Below, one piece after another: positions 42,550 through 50,233 of a stretch of DNA of 64,000 nucleotides. Source of the DNA: Nocardia sp. NBC_01327 (GTDB lineage Bacteria > Actinomycetota > Actinomycetes > Mycobacteriales > Mycobacteriaceae); the NCBI RefSeq assembly GCF_035958815.1, contig NZ_CP108383.1, forward strand, positions 7,626,001 to 7,690,000, in the 5' to 3' direction. Made by a program: the position numbers and the translations under genes. The notes under the pieces are model-generated. The model had not been told where the DNA came from and did no database searches. It worked only from the letters and a program-made list of their open reading frames with translations. Each line of letters begins with the position of its first letter. The first letter of the stretch is position 1.

Positions 42550-43655
42550 GCCTGCACCTCCGAGGTGTCGGCGGCGGCCGCGGTGTCCCGGGCGGCCAGC
42601 AGCGCGGCGTGGGTGGGACCGTCCGGCACGTGCGCCGGGCGCAGTGCGTCGAATTCCTTGCGCAGCACGGGGACCACCTCCTCGCCCAGCAGATCCAACT
42701 GCTCGAGCACGGTCTGCAGCGGCAGTCCGGCGTGATCCATCAGGAACAGCTGGCGCTGGTAGTCGCCGAAGTGCTCGCGGAAGGTCAGCGTCTTGTCGAT
42801 GACCTGCTGCGGGCTGCCGACGGTCAGCGGCGTCTGGTCCATGAAGTCCTCCAGCGACGGCCCGTGCCCGTAGACGGGGGCATTGTCGAAGTAGGGCCGG
42901 AATTCGCGAATGGCGTCCTGCGAGTTCTTGCGCATGAACACCTGCCCGCCCAGCCCGACGACGGCCTGATCGGCGGAGCCGTGGCCGTAGTGCTCGAAGC
43001 GGCGGCGGTACAGCTCGATGAGCCGCTGGAAGTGCCCGGTGGGCCAGAAGATGTTGTTGGCGAAGAAGCCGTCACCGTAGTAGGCGGCCTGCTCGGCGAT
43101 CTCCGGACTGCGGATGGACCCGTGCCAGACGAACGGCGCGACGCCGTCGAGCGGGCGCGGAGTGGAGGTGAAGCCCTGCAGCGGGGTGCGGAAGTTGCCC
43201 TGCCAGTCCACGACGTCCTCGCGCCAGAGCCGGTGCAGCAGCGCGTAGTTCTCGACGGCCAGCGGAATGCCGTCGCGAATGTCCTTGCCGAACCACGGAT
43301 AGACGGGCCCGGTATTGCCACGGCCCAGCATGAGATCGACTCGGCCGTCGGCCAGATGCTGCAGCATGGCGAAGTCCTCGGCGATCTTCACCGGATCGTT
43401 GGTGGTGATGAGCGTGGTCGCGGTGGACAGGATGAGGCGCTCGGTGCTCGCGGCGATATAGCCGAGCATGGTGGTCGGCGAGGAGGGCACGAACGGCGGA
43501 TTGTGGTGCTCACCGGTGGCGAAGACGTCGAGACCGACCTCTTCGGTCTTGCGGGCGATGGCGACCATGGCCTTGATGCGCTCGGCCTCGGTCGGTGTCC
43601 GGCCGGTTGTCGGGTCCGTGGTGACGTCGCCGACGCTGAAAATTCCGAACTGCAC
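42546..43655 (-). CDS. CE1758-family FMN-dependent luciferase-like monooxygenase
   Basis: The 369-residue TIM-barrel flavin monooxygenase begins MQFGIFSVGD, then VGLDVFATGEHHNPPFVPSSPTTMLGYIAAST, the usual luciferase-family active-site His pair and flavin region. VWHGSIRSPEIAEQAAYYGDGFFA and GSPQQVIDKTL lie later. The paired reductase follows with an overlap. The GTG at 43655 has AGGAGG six bases before it. The two genes together are a two-component system of unknown substrate, known from corynebacteria and relatives. Confidence 0.92.
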   Translation of the reverse strand: MQFGIFSVGDVTTDPTTGRTPTEAERIKAMVAIARKTEEVGLDVFATGEHHNPPFVPSSPTTMLGYIAASTERLILSTATTLITTNDPVKIAEDFAMLQHLADGRVDLMLGRGNTGPVYPWFGKDIRDGIPLAVENYALLHRLWREDVVDWQGNFRTPLQGFTSTPRPLDGVAPFVWHGSIRSPEIAEQAAYYGDGFFANNIFWPTGHFQRLIELYRRRFEHYGHGSADQAVVGLGGQVFMRKNSQDAIREFRPYFDNAPVYGHGPSLEDFMDQTPLTVGSPQQVIDKTLTFREHFGDYQRQLFLMDHAGLPLQTVLEQLDLLGEEVVPVLRKEFDALRPAHVPDGPTHAALLAARDTAAAADTSEVQA

Positions 43656-43880
43656 GGGGACCTCCTGGGCTCACACCCTTTTTGGTGGATATGTCAACCT
43701 AATGAACATAGACCCCCGCGACCCTATTCCGCCGGGGTGACCCAGCCCACCCCATGGCTATGATCACACGCAACTAACCTGCGACAACAACGAAACACAC
43801 AGTAGTGCAATATGTTTCAAGTTAAGCTGAACATTCCCCGCGCAACGCCGGAAAAACCAGGGACCAGGGGGTAGATCCGA

Positions 43881-44192
43881 ATGGCGGACACGAGCGTCGG
43901 TACGGCATATGCCGTCGTCGTCACCGCGGTCAGCGACCCGATGCAGGTGGAGGGTCTCGAATGGGAGCGGGCGGTGGAATATCTGCCCAGCCTGGATTCA
44001 CAGGCCATGCAGAGCTGGGTCCGCGCGCAGGAGGCCACCGGAGCGCCCGTCCGGCACGGAGTGGTCATTCCCGGCCCGCAGCGCCGGGTCGCACCACGAC
44101 ATCCGTACCGGGAGGTGTGTGTACCGCCCGCGGAGTACCAGCTCTTCAGCGCGGCGGTGCGGCACCGACCGGAACCAGCGCTACGCGCCTAG
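43881..44192 (+). CDS. Hypothetical 103-residue protein
   Basis: I do not recognise this protein. It begins with a hydrophobic strand (VGTAYAVVVTAVSDPMQVEGLEWERAVEYLPSLDSQAMQSWV) and ends in a basic, Pro-rich part. It has no signal peptide or Cys pair. The ATG at 43881 follows AGGGGG. It is divergent from the monooxygenase gene and convergent with the alkyl-sulfatase gene, with a strong terminator between. Codon use looks normal for the window. Confidence 0.65.
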   Translation: MADTSVGTAYAVVVTAVSDPMQVEGLEWERAVEYLPSLDSQAMQSWVRAQEATGAPVRHGVVIPGPQRRVAPRHPYREVCVPPAEYQLFSAAVRHRPEPALRA

Positions 44193-44243
44193 CCGACCAA
44201 CTCCCAGCCGACCGGCGCAGTGCCGCCGGTTTCGCGGACGAAA

Positions 44244-44278
44244 CGGGGCCCTGCCGGACGGTCGGCGGCAGGGCCCCG
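44244..44278. terminator. Bidirectional hairpin between convergent genes
   Basis: CGGGGCCCTGCC (44244-44255) is exactly complementary to GGCAGGGCCCCG (44267-44278), with an 11-base loop. It lies between the convergent genes ending at 44192 and 44337. AAA precedes it on the left. Confidence 0.85.
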
Positions 44279-44336
44279 CATTCGCAATTCGCCGCGCGGA
44301 TATCCGGCGCCGCGAATTACGTTGTGTTACCGGTCT

Positions 44337-46400
44337 TTACGGTGTGACGATGGCGAAGTTCGGGTCCGGCTTGCCGAAGAGCCCCTTCATCTGGGCGAGC
44401 ACGGCGGCATTGCCGTCGATCGTGATGTCGCCCTTGGCTACCGCGGCCTTCATATCGCCGCCGCCGATCATGTTCTGAATGAACCCGCCGCGGGTGAGCG
44501 TGACGGTCGCATCGGGCGCGGCCAGGCCGTCGTTCGGCCAGCGGTCGTAGTGCACCAGCACGCCATTGCGCAGCTCGGAGCGGTGCACCTTGCCGTTCTG
44601 GTCGCTGAACTTCCAGTCGGTGACCACGTGCACGTCCCAGGCCTCGGGCCCGTTGACGAACAGCGAGATGGCGTCGAACGCCTGATCCACGGTGAGCGCG
44701 GCGAGCAGGCCCTTGGAATTGGCCGAGGTGGGCGTGCCGAAGGAGCCGTTGCGCAGTTCGTACGCGCCGGAGAGGTAGAAATTGCGCCAGGTGGCGTTCT
44801 CGGATCCGTAGCCCAGCTGCTCGAAAGCACTGGCCTGCAAGTCTTTTGCCTTCTTGTTGCTGTCGTCGGCGAAGATCGCGTAGTTCAGCAGCTGTACGGC
44901 CCAGCGGTAGTCGGCGTCGTCGTAGGCCTTCTTCGCCTTCTTCAGCACCTCGTTCGCGCCGCCCATCGCATCGACGTGCCGCTTGGCGCTGTCGACCGGC
45001 GGATGCTCCCACAGATGCGCGGGATTGCCGTCGAACCAGCCCATGTACCGCTGGTAGATCGCCTTCACATTGTGACTGACGCTGCCGTAGTAACCGTGTG
45101 AGTACCAAGCCTTTTCGATCTCCGGCGGCATCTGCATGGCCTCGGCGATCTCACTGCCGACCATGCCGGTATTGAGCATGCGCAGCGTCTGGTCATTGAG
45201 GTAGCCGTACAGATCCCGTTGTGCGGAAAGGTATTCGACGATCTTGTCGGTGCCCCAGAGCGGCCAGTGATGCGAGGAGAACACCACATCCGACTGGCGC
45301 GCATAGAGATTGATAGATTCGGTGAGGTACTTCGACCACACATGCGGATCGCGCACCAGCGCACCGCGCAGCGTCAGCAGATTGTGCAGGGTGTGGGTGG
45401 CGTTCTCGGCCATGCAGAGAATGCGGCGATCGGGGAAGTAGAAGTTCATCTCCGACGGCGCCTCGGTGCCCGGGGTCATCTGGAACACCATGCGCACGCC
45501 GTCGATGACGTGCTCCTCACCGGTGGTGTTGATAGTCAGGGTCGGGTCGATGAGGGTGGTGGTGCCCACCGAGGTGGTCTGGCCCAGGCCCGCGCCGATC
45601 TGCCCCTTCGGCCCGCGCGGCAGTGCGGCCCCGTACATATAGGCGGCGCGGCGTGCCATGGCGGTGCCGGCGTAGATGTTCTCGGCGACCGCGTGCTCGA
45701 GGAATCCGGAGGGCGCGACCACCGGGCAGCGGCCCGCGTCGACATCCTCGCGGGTGGTCACACCGAGCGAACCGCCGAAGTGGTCGACATGCGCGTGGGT
45801 GTAGATCAATCCGGTGACCGGCTTGTTGCCGCGATGCGCGCGGTACAGCGCGAGCCCGGCGGCCGCGGTCTCATTGGAGATGAGCGGGTCGATGACGATG
45901 ACGCCGGTCTGCCCCTCGATGAGGGTCATATTCGACAGGTCGAGGCCGCGGATCTGATAGAAGCCGGGCGCGATTTCGTAGAGCCCCTGCTTGATGGTCA
46001 GCTGCGATTGCCGCCACAGGCTGGGATTGGCCGAGGACGGGCAGGTGCCCTGCAGGAAGTTGTAGGAGTCGGTGTCCCAGACCACCTTGCCCTTGTCGTC
46101 CTTGATGACACCCGGCCGCAGCGCCTCGATGAAACCGCGGTCGGCGTCGGCGAAGTCGGTGGTGTCGGAGAACGGCATGGTCTCGGTGACCTTTTTGTTC
46201 GCCGCGGTGATGGCATCGGCCGGATCGGTTTGCGTGGTGGGCGGATTCACCTCGTCCGAGGTGCCGCAGGCGGTCAGCGCGCCGCCGACGCCGACCGCGG
46301 CCAGGGCTGCCGCGCCGACGCCGAGCATGCCGCGCCGGGACACCCTGGGTCCGGGATTCTCCGACTGCTGCCCACCGTCGTTCCGATTGCCGTCGACCAC
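44337..46400 (-). CDS. Alkyl sulfatase (metallo-beta-lactamase fold), Tat-exported
   Basis: This 687-residue protein of the SdsA1/BDS1 alkyl sulfatase family has a metallo-beta-lactamase domain with THAHVDHFGG at 201-210 and ENATHTLHN and SSHHWPLWG as later zinc ligands. A dimerisation domain (DNPAHLWEHPPVDSAKRHVDAMGG) and a C-terminal SCP2-like lipid-binding domain (LTVDQAFDAISLFVNGPEAW to TRGGFIQNMIGGGDMKAAVAKGDITIDGN) follow. Such enzymes release sulfate from alkyl sulfates. The start has VSRRGMLGVGAAALAAVGVGGALTACG, a twin-arginine signal with lipobox, so it is an exported lipoprotein. The GTG at 46400 has GGAGAG before it. A TetR gene is divergent, with a strong operator between. Confidence 0.93.
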   Translation of the reverse strand: MVDGNRNDGGQQSENPGPRVSRRGMLGVGAAALAAVGVGGALTACGTSDEVNPPTTQTDPADAITAANKKVTETMPFSDTTDFADADRGFIEALRPGVIKDDKGKVVWDTDSYNFLQGTCPSSANPSLWRQSQLTIKQGLYEIAPGFYQIRGLDLSNMTLIEGQTGVIVIDPLISNETAAAGLALYRAHRGNKPVTGLIYTHAHVDHFGGSLGVTTREDVDAGRCPVVAPSGFLEHAVAENIYAGTAMARRAAYMYGAALPRGPKGQIGAGLGQTTSVGTTTLIDPTLTINTTGEEHVIDGVRMVFQMTPGTEAPSEMNFYFPDRRILCMAENATHTLHNLLTLRGALVRDPHVWSKYLTESINLYARQSDVVFSSHHWPLWGTDKIVEYLSAQRDLYGYLNDQTLRMLNTGMVGSEIAEAMQMPPEIEKAWYSHGYYGSVSHNVKAIYQRYMGWFDGNPAHLWEHPPVDSAKRHVDAMGGANEVLKKAKKAYDDADYRWAVQLLNYAIFADDSNKKAKDLQASAFEQLGYGSENATWRNFYLSGAYELRNGSFGTPTSANSKGLLAALTVDQAFDAISLFVNGPEAWDVHVVTDWKFSDQNGKVHRSELRNGVLVHYDRWPNDGLAAPDATVTLTRGGFIQNMIGGGDMKAAVAKGDITIDGNAAVLAQMKGLFGKPDPNFAIVTP

Positions 46401-46458
46401 GTCACTCTCCTACCTCTTCTGATGCTCATCCGATGCTTGCCGTCGGTAACCACCCTAA

Positions 46459-46487
46459 CCACTATTGCAGTTAGACTGCAATAGTGG
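46459..46487. promoter_or_regulatory. TetR-type operator between the alkyl sulfatase and TetR genes
   Basis: CCACTATTGCAGT (46459-46471) and ACTGCAATAGTGG (46475-46487) are perfectly complementary around TAG. It lies in the 146-base gap between the divergent genes. The core TATTGCAGT-N3-ACTGYAATA recurs at 50077-50107. The likely binder is the TetR protein encoded at 46547. Confidence 0.85.
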
Positions 46488-46546
46488 GGCTACGAAATCT
46501 CTCGGCCCCCATAGACCACCGGGAGACGCTGTGATCGGATGCAGAC

Positions 46547-47185
46547 ATGAGTGACGGCACCGCCCAACCCGTGACCGACGCCCCCACCCCCGCCGTGCGC
46601 CGCCGCCGGCGCAATCCGGAGCAGACCCGCAGGGTGATCATCGACGCCCTGCTGGCTGCCATCAAGGATGGCAAATTCCTGCCGACCGCCAAGGACATCG
46701 CCGAGCGCGCGGGTGTTTCCGAGCGCAGTATCTTCGTCCATTTCCCGGGCCGCGACGATCTGCGCATCGCGGCGGTCGAGGCGCAGTCGGAATACGTGGA
46801 AACGCTGATCGCGGCGCCGGATCCGCAGCTCCCCCTGGACGCGCGCATCGATGCGGTCATCGCGCAGAGCGAGGCGATCTTTGCCGCGCAACGCAATCCG
46901 CGACTGCTCGGCCTGCTCGAATCACAATCGATTCCGGTACTCGACGAGCGCATGCGAACCACCGACGGCCGCACCCGCGACGGCCTGGCCCGCACCTTCG
47001 CCACCGAATTGAATCGCGACGGCGATACCGACACCGAACTGCTCGATCTGATCGAGGCCACGGCAGGCTGGGCGTACCGGCACCAACTGGTCGACCGTCG
47101 CGGCCTCACCCAGCAGGCGGCCTCCCACGCGATCGCCCGGGCGCTGCGAGTTCTGCTGGCGGGCAAGGACTCCGGCGACTCCTAG
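46547..47185 (+). CDS. TetR/AcrR family regulator of the alkyl sulfatase gene
   Basis: This 212-residue regulator has a basic N-terminus (VRRRRRNPEQTRRVIIDALLAAIKDG) and the helix-turn-helix FLPTAKDIAERAGVSERSIFVHFPGRDDL at about 44-72. The rest is a helical ligand domain. The gene is divergent from the alkyl sulfatase gene and separated from it by a perfect palindrome, the normal layout for a TetR repressor that controls itself and its neighbour. The second copy of the palindrome at 50077 suggests it also controls the genes there. The ligand could be an alkyl sulfate or fatty alcohol, which is inference. Confidence 0.92.
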   Translation: MSDGTAQPVTDAPTPAVRRRRRNPEQTRRVIIDALLAAIKDGKFLPTAKDIAERAGVSERSIFVHFPGRDDLRIAAVEAQSEYVETLIAAPDPQLPLDARIDAVIAQSEAIFAAQRNPRLLGLLESQSIPVLDERMRTTDGRTRDGLARTFATELNRDGDTDTELLDLIEATAGWAYRHQLVDRRGLTQQAASHAIARALRVLLAGKDSGDS

Positions 47186-47203
47186 GCCACCCGGACACGC
47201 CGA

Positions 47204-47232
47204 AACCGCCGACCCGACCGGGACCGGCGGTT
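47204..47232. terminator. Hairpin between the TetR gene and the first micropeptide gene
   Basis: AACCGCCG (47204-47211) pairs with CGGCGGTT (47225-47232), and CCCG/CGGG can extend inside. It lies between two convergent genes, 19 bases after the TetR stop and 13 bases after the micropeptide stop. Confidence 0.6.
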
Positions 47233-47244
47233 GACGATGCCGAC

Positions 47245-47355
47245 CTACATCGAGCCCCATGCCTGCAGCAGGTAGGTGATCTGCGCGAGCGTCGAGGTAA
47301 TCGTGTTCGCCAGATCGAGGGTGGCCGAACCCAGATTGATGATCGGGAAATTCAT
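47245..47355 (-). CDS. 36-residue micropeptide, paralogue 1
   Basis: The frame from ATG 47355 to TAG 47245 encodes 36 residues that begin MNFPIINLGSATLDLA and end LLQAWGSM. GAGGA lies eight bases upstream of the ATG. A sister gene at 49945-50055 encodes the same peptide with four changes (N17S, Q25N, I26V, A32S), and many third-position differences between the two genes are silent. That shows selection on the protein. The peptide has a short polar start, then an amphipathic helix-like middle rich in Thr, Leu, Ile and Ala, and no charged residue except Asp14. There is no signal peptide. Small porin peptides of corynebacteria are of similar size, but I see no sequence match. Confidence 0.85.
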   Translation of the reverse strand: MNFPIINLGSATLDLANTITSTLAQITYLLQAWGSM

Positions 47356-47663
47356 TGCGGGATCCTCGCTTTCGTTCGATCACAGGTGCACCTACACCGT
47401 AGGAACCGGAGCAATCGGACAGCAAGCCCTCTGACACACACTGTTCAGTCAATATTTCCCCTGGGCTAGCCTCTTGTTTTGCGACTCAGCGTGCGATACC
47501 GGCCCCCGACACTATGACCTCGCGCTCAGCGTGGACATCAGTCAGCAAACGCAAGGTTTCTTGCATTGACCTCCGGCGCAGCGCGTTCCGCAGAATATGG
47601 TACACAGAGACATAATTGTCTCAAATAGCCGCCGTAGACTCGATGGCTACAGGAAGGTGCCCT
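47356..47663. other. Intergenic region between micropeptide 1 and the patatin-like gene
   Basis: The gap is 308 bases between divergent genes, holding both promoters. Near the right end is the dyad at 47607-47622. The left part (47356-47480) is less GC-rich and shows no copy of the 46459 operator. No other gene is seen. Confidence 0.6.
47607..47622. promoter_or_regulatory. Dyad upstream of the patatin-TetR operon
   Basis: GAGACA-TAAT-TGTCTC is a perfect 6-bp-arm dyad, 41 bases before the ATG of the patatin-like gene. CATAAT within it could be a -10 element. It is a good candidate site for the TetR regulator encoded by the second gene of this operon. Confidence 0.5.
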
Positions 47664-48632
47664 ATGCCGGACCAGAACCACAGCGGCGACCTCACGACCG
47701 TCGGAGTCGGCGAACTGATCGCCCACCGGCATCGCGAAGGCAGCGCACCGGGCCAGCGCACCGACGGTCACCGGCTCGCACTGGTCATCGAGGGCGGTTC
47801 CTCCCGCGGCGCGTTCTCGCACGGAATGGCCATGGCCATAGAGGAACTCGGCGTGCTGCCCTGCTTCGACGCCGTGTACGGCGCCTCGGCCGGCGCGCTC
47901 AACGGCGCGTGGCTGCTGTGCGGGCGGGCCATGGAATCCGAGCGGGCCTGGCATCCCGAGGTGATCAACCGGGTCATCTCCCCCGTGCGCGCCCTGCGCG
48001 GCGGCCCGGTGGTCGACACCCGGTATCTGGTGCACACGGTGTACGAACGAATCGTGCCGATGGATTTCCCCGCCATCCTGGCGAATCCGGTCACCTTCCA
48101 TCCCATCGCGACCGATGCCGATACCGGCCGTGCGGTCGATCTGCATTCCGAACTCACCGACGGCGCCTCGGTGCAGGCCGCCCTGCGCGCCTCCACCTGT
48201 CTGCCGATTCTGGCCGGGCGGCCGGTGCACATCGGCGCGCGGCGTTTCGTCGATGCCGGACTCTCCGAATCCGTGCCCATCCGCACCGCTTTGGCACAGG
48301 GTGCGACCCGCGTGCTGGTGCTGCGGACCCGGCGCGCGGACGAACTCATGCGCGCGCCTTCGTCATTCGAGAACAGGGTGGTGGCGCGCTTCCTGGCCCG
48401 GCACGCACCGGGCACCGTCGAACCGTGGCGGACCCGCATGCGGCAGCATCTGCGTGACGAGGAGGATTTCGCCACCGATCCGGCCGTACTGCAGATCCGG
48501 CCGCCACACCATGCCCCCGATATCGGCCGGGTCGACCGCGATCCGCAGATCCTGCGGGAGGCCCTGGCGCTGGGCCGGGTGGTGACCGCGCGGACGCTGT
48601 CGGAGTATCTGACCCCTATGCTTTCGGCGTGA
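47664..48632 (+). CDS. Patatin-like phospholipase
   Basis: This is a 322-residue patatin-fold esterase with a Ser-Asp dyad. The oxyanion motif EGGSSRGAFSHG is at about 43-54 and the nucleophile GASAG has Ser at about 75. The Asp is in RFVDAGLSESVPI, where the usual DG[GA] reads DAG. The ATG at 47664 has GGAAGG seven bases before it. Its stop overlaps the GTG start of the following TetR gene (GTGA), so the two are coupled. It probably hydrolyses acyl esters of membrane lipids. No signal peptide is visible. Confidence 0.9.
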   Translation: MPDQNHSGDLTTVGVGELIAHRHREGSAPGQRTDGHRLALVIEGGSSRGAFSHGMAMAIEELGVLPCFDAVYGASAGALNGAWLLCGRAMESERAWHPEVINRVISPVRALRGGPVVDTRYLVHTVYERIVPMDFPAILANPVTFHPIATDADTGRAVDLHSELTDGASVQAALRASTCLPILAGRPVHIGARRFVDAGLSESVPIRTALAQGATRVLVLRTRRADELMRAPSSFENRVVARFLARHAPGTVEPWRTRMRQHLRDEEDFATDPAVLQIRPPHHAPDIGRVDRDPQILREALALGRVVTARTLSEYLTPMLSA

Positions 48633-49213
48633 CGCGCGCGGAGGGAACCAGGGCGCCGGGCCGACCGGCCTCGGCCAGCCGTGAGGAGGTCCTCAAGGCC
48701 GCCATCACCATGTTCCTGGCCGGCAAGCGCGTCGATGTGAATGCCATTGCCGCACAGCTCGGTGTCGGCCGGGCCAGTATCTACCGCTGGTTCGGCTCCC
48801 GCGACGGGCTGCTCGGTGCGGCGATCGCCGGTCAGCTCGAGCGCATGGTCGGCGCGGCCGATCGGCGCTGCCGCAGCAGCGGCGGTCAGCGGCTCAACGA
48901 GGTGCTCGACCACACCATTCACCGATTGGTCGAAGACGATTCGCTGCGAACGTATTTCGACAATGAATCCACCGCCGCGCTGCGCCTGATCACCCGCAGC
49001 GACGGGGTCGTGCATCAGGCGGCGGTAACGATTGTCGAGCAGCTGATCCAGCAGGCGCAGGAGCAGGGGTACCAGCCGCCGATCGAGCGAAACACCCTGG
49101 CCTACGCCCTGGTTCGACTCTGGGAGGCATTCCTCTACAACGATGCCGTCGCCGGATTCCGGGGCGATGTGGAGCGCTTGCGACAGGTGCAGGCCGCGCT
49201 ACTACGCGCCTGA
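48629..49213 (+). CDS. QsdR-like TetR family regulator
   Basis: The 194-residue regulator has a helix-turn-helix (VDVNAIAAQLGVGRASIYRWFGSRDGLLG) after an N-terminal GRPASASREEVLKAAITMF. The C-terminal part (LNEVLDHTIHRLVEDDSLRTYFDNESTAALRLITR) resembles QsdR-type TetR proteins. It is translated with the patatin-like gene through a GTGA overlap. The dyad at 47607 could be its autoregulatory site. Its last 12 bases overlap the end of the convergent DUF3159 gene. Confidence 0.88.
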   Translation: MTRAEGTRAPGRPASASREEVLKAAITMFLAGKRVDVNAIAAQLGVGRASIYRWFGSRDGLLGAAIAGQLERMVGAADRRCRSSGGQRLNEVLDHTIHRLVEDDSLRTYFDNESTAALRLITRSDGVVHQAAVTIVEQLIQQAQEQGYQPPIERNTLAYALVRLWEAFLYNDAVAGFRGDVERLRQVQAALLRA

Positions 49214-49876
49214 GACCGCCACCGCCGCAGCCGAACCCGGATGCTGCAGCGACCGCCGCACCCAGAGCCAGCTGGCCGCGAGCATGACCACCAGCGCCGG
49301 CTTACCGAGAATCAGTGCGACGGAACCGAGGAGCACCACCTGGTTCCCGACGTACAGCGGCACCATGACCACCAGATGCAAGGCCCAGAAGGCGAACCAC
49401 GCCAGAGTCACCCTGCGGTGCAGTCGAATTCGCTGCTGCGGGTCGGCATGCGCGGCGGGTTCGAGCCCCACCCTGCGGCTGATCCAGTGCGACAGCGGAC
49501 GACCGCCGAGCAGGGTGAGCCCGAAGGCGAGCGTGCCGACGCCGCAGATGATCAGGTCGGGCAGATAGAAGCCGCGGCCCTCGCCGGTGATCCCGACGAA
49601 GAGCGAGAACACCACCACGACGGCGACCGAGATGGCCACCACCTTGACCGAGTCGCCCCGCAGCAGCCGGTAGCCTGCGACCGCGCAGGCCACCACCAGT
49701 GCGATGAGCACGCCGATCTCGGCATTGATCGCGGCGTAGCCGATCAGGAAGCCGACCGCGGGCGCGGCCCCGTCGACGAGGTGCCCGAGACCGCCGAGGG
49801 CGCGGAACTTGCCCCACATCTCGGCCGCGCCGGAGCGCTGCGGGCCGATGTGGATCGAAGGATCGATGGACTCCAC
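49202..49876 (-). CDS. DUF3159-like membrane protein
   Basis: The 224-residue protein has about six hydrophobic segments (GAAPAVGFLIGYAAINAEIGVLIALVVACAVAGY, VVAISVAVVVVFSLFVGI, LIICGVGTLAFGLTLLGG, TLAWFAFWALHLVVMVPLYV, VVLLGSVALILGKPALVVMLAASW) and is similar in layout to DUF3159 proteins, distant relatives of septation protein A. Function is unknown. The GTG at 49876 is chosen because AGGAG lies five bases before it; an upstream TTG at 49903 has no such site. It is convergent with the QsdR-like gene and overlaps it by 12 bases. Confidence 0.78.
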   Translation of the reverse strand: MESIDPSIHIGPQRSGAAEMWGKFRALGGLGHLVDGAAPAVGFLIGYAAINAEIGVLIALVVACAVAGYRLLRGDSVKVVAISVAVVVVFSLFVGITGEGRGFYLPDLIICGVGTLAFGLTLLGGRPLSHWISRRVGLEPAAHADPQQRIRLHRRVTLAWFAFWALHLVVMVPLYVGNQVVLLGSVALILGKPALVVMLAASWLWVRRSLQHPGSAAAVAVSGA

Positions 49877-49944
49877 TACCACTCCTAAGTCGTAGTACTC
49901 CAATGGCTAATTATCGGCAACGTTGCTGCCGTACGGGGTGGTAC

Positions 49945-50055
49945 CTACATCGAGCCCCAGGACTGCAGCAGGTAGGTCACATTCGCGAGCGTCGAGGTGA
50001 TCGTGCTCGCGAGGTCGAGGGTGGCCGAGCCGAGATTGATGATCGGGAAGTTCAC
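49945..50055 (-). CDS. 36-residue micropeptide, paralogue 2
   Basis: The frame from GTG 50055 to TAG 49945 encodes 36 residues, 32 identical to the peptide at 47245-47355 (differences S17, N25, V26 and S32). AGGA lies five bases before the GTG. The operator at 50077-50107 ends only 21 bases upstream of the start, and the DUF1254-like lipoprotein gene is divergent on the other side. The terminal LLQSWGSM and the FPIINLGSATLDLA start are unchanged. No signal peptide. I do not recognise a family. Confidence 0.85.
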   Translation of the reverse strand: MNFPIINLGSATLDLASTITSTLANVTYLLQSWGSM

Positions 50056-50076
50056 GGTGTCCTGCTTTCGCATCGG

Positions 50077-50107
50077 GTTCTTATTGCAGTCTGACTGTAA
50101 TAAGAAC
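50077..50107. promoter_or_regulatory. Second copy of the TetR operator
   Basis: GTTCTTATTGCAGT (50077-50090) and ACTGTAATAAGAAC (50094-50107) form a dyad with one mismatch around CTG. The inner TATTGCAGT-N3-ACTGTAATA differs from the 46459 operator by one base in the arms, while the outer bases differ. It lies between micropeptide 2 and the lipoprotein gene at 50234, so it can control both. Confidence 0.8.
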
Positions 50108-50233
50108 CGCGCCGTCGGGCAATACCGATATGACCCGGTTCGCTCCTTTCGATTTCCGTGAGCCGCGACACAGACGCCCGCCGAGAAGCGATGGTTCACC
50201 CAGTCAGCGAATCCATGGCTAAGCTCCGATGCC

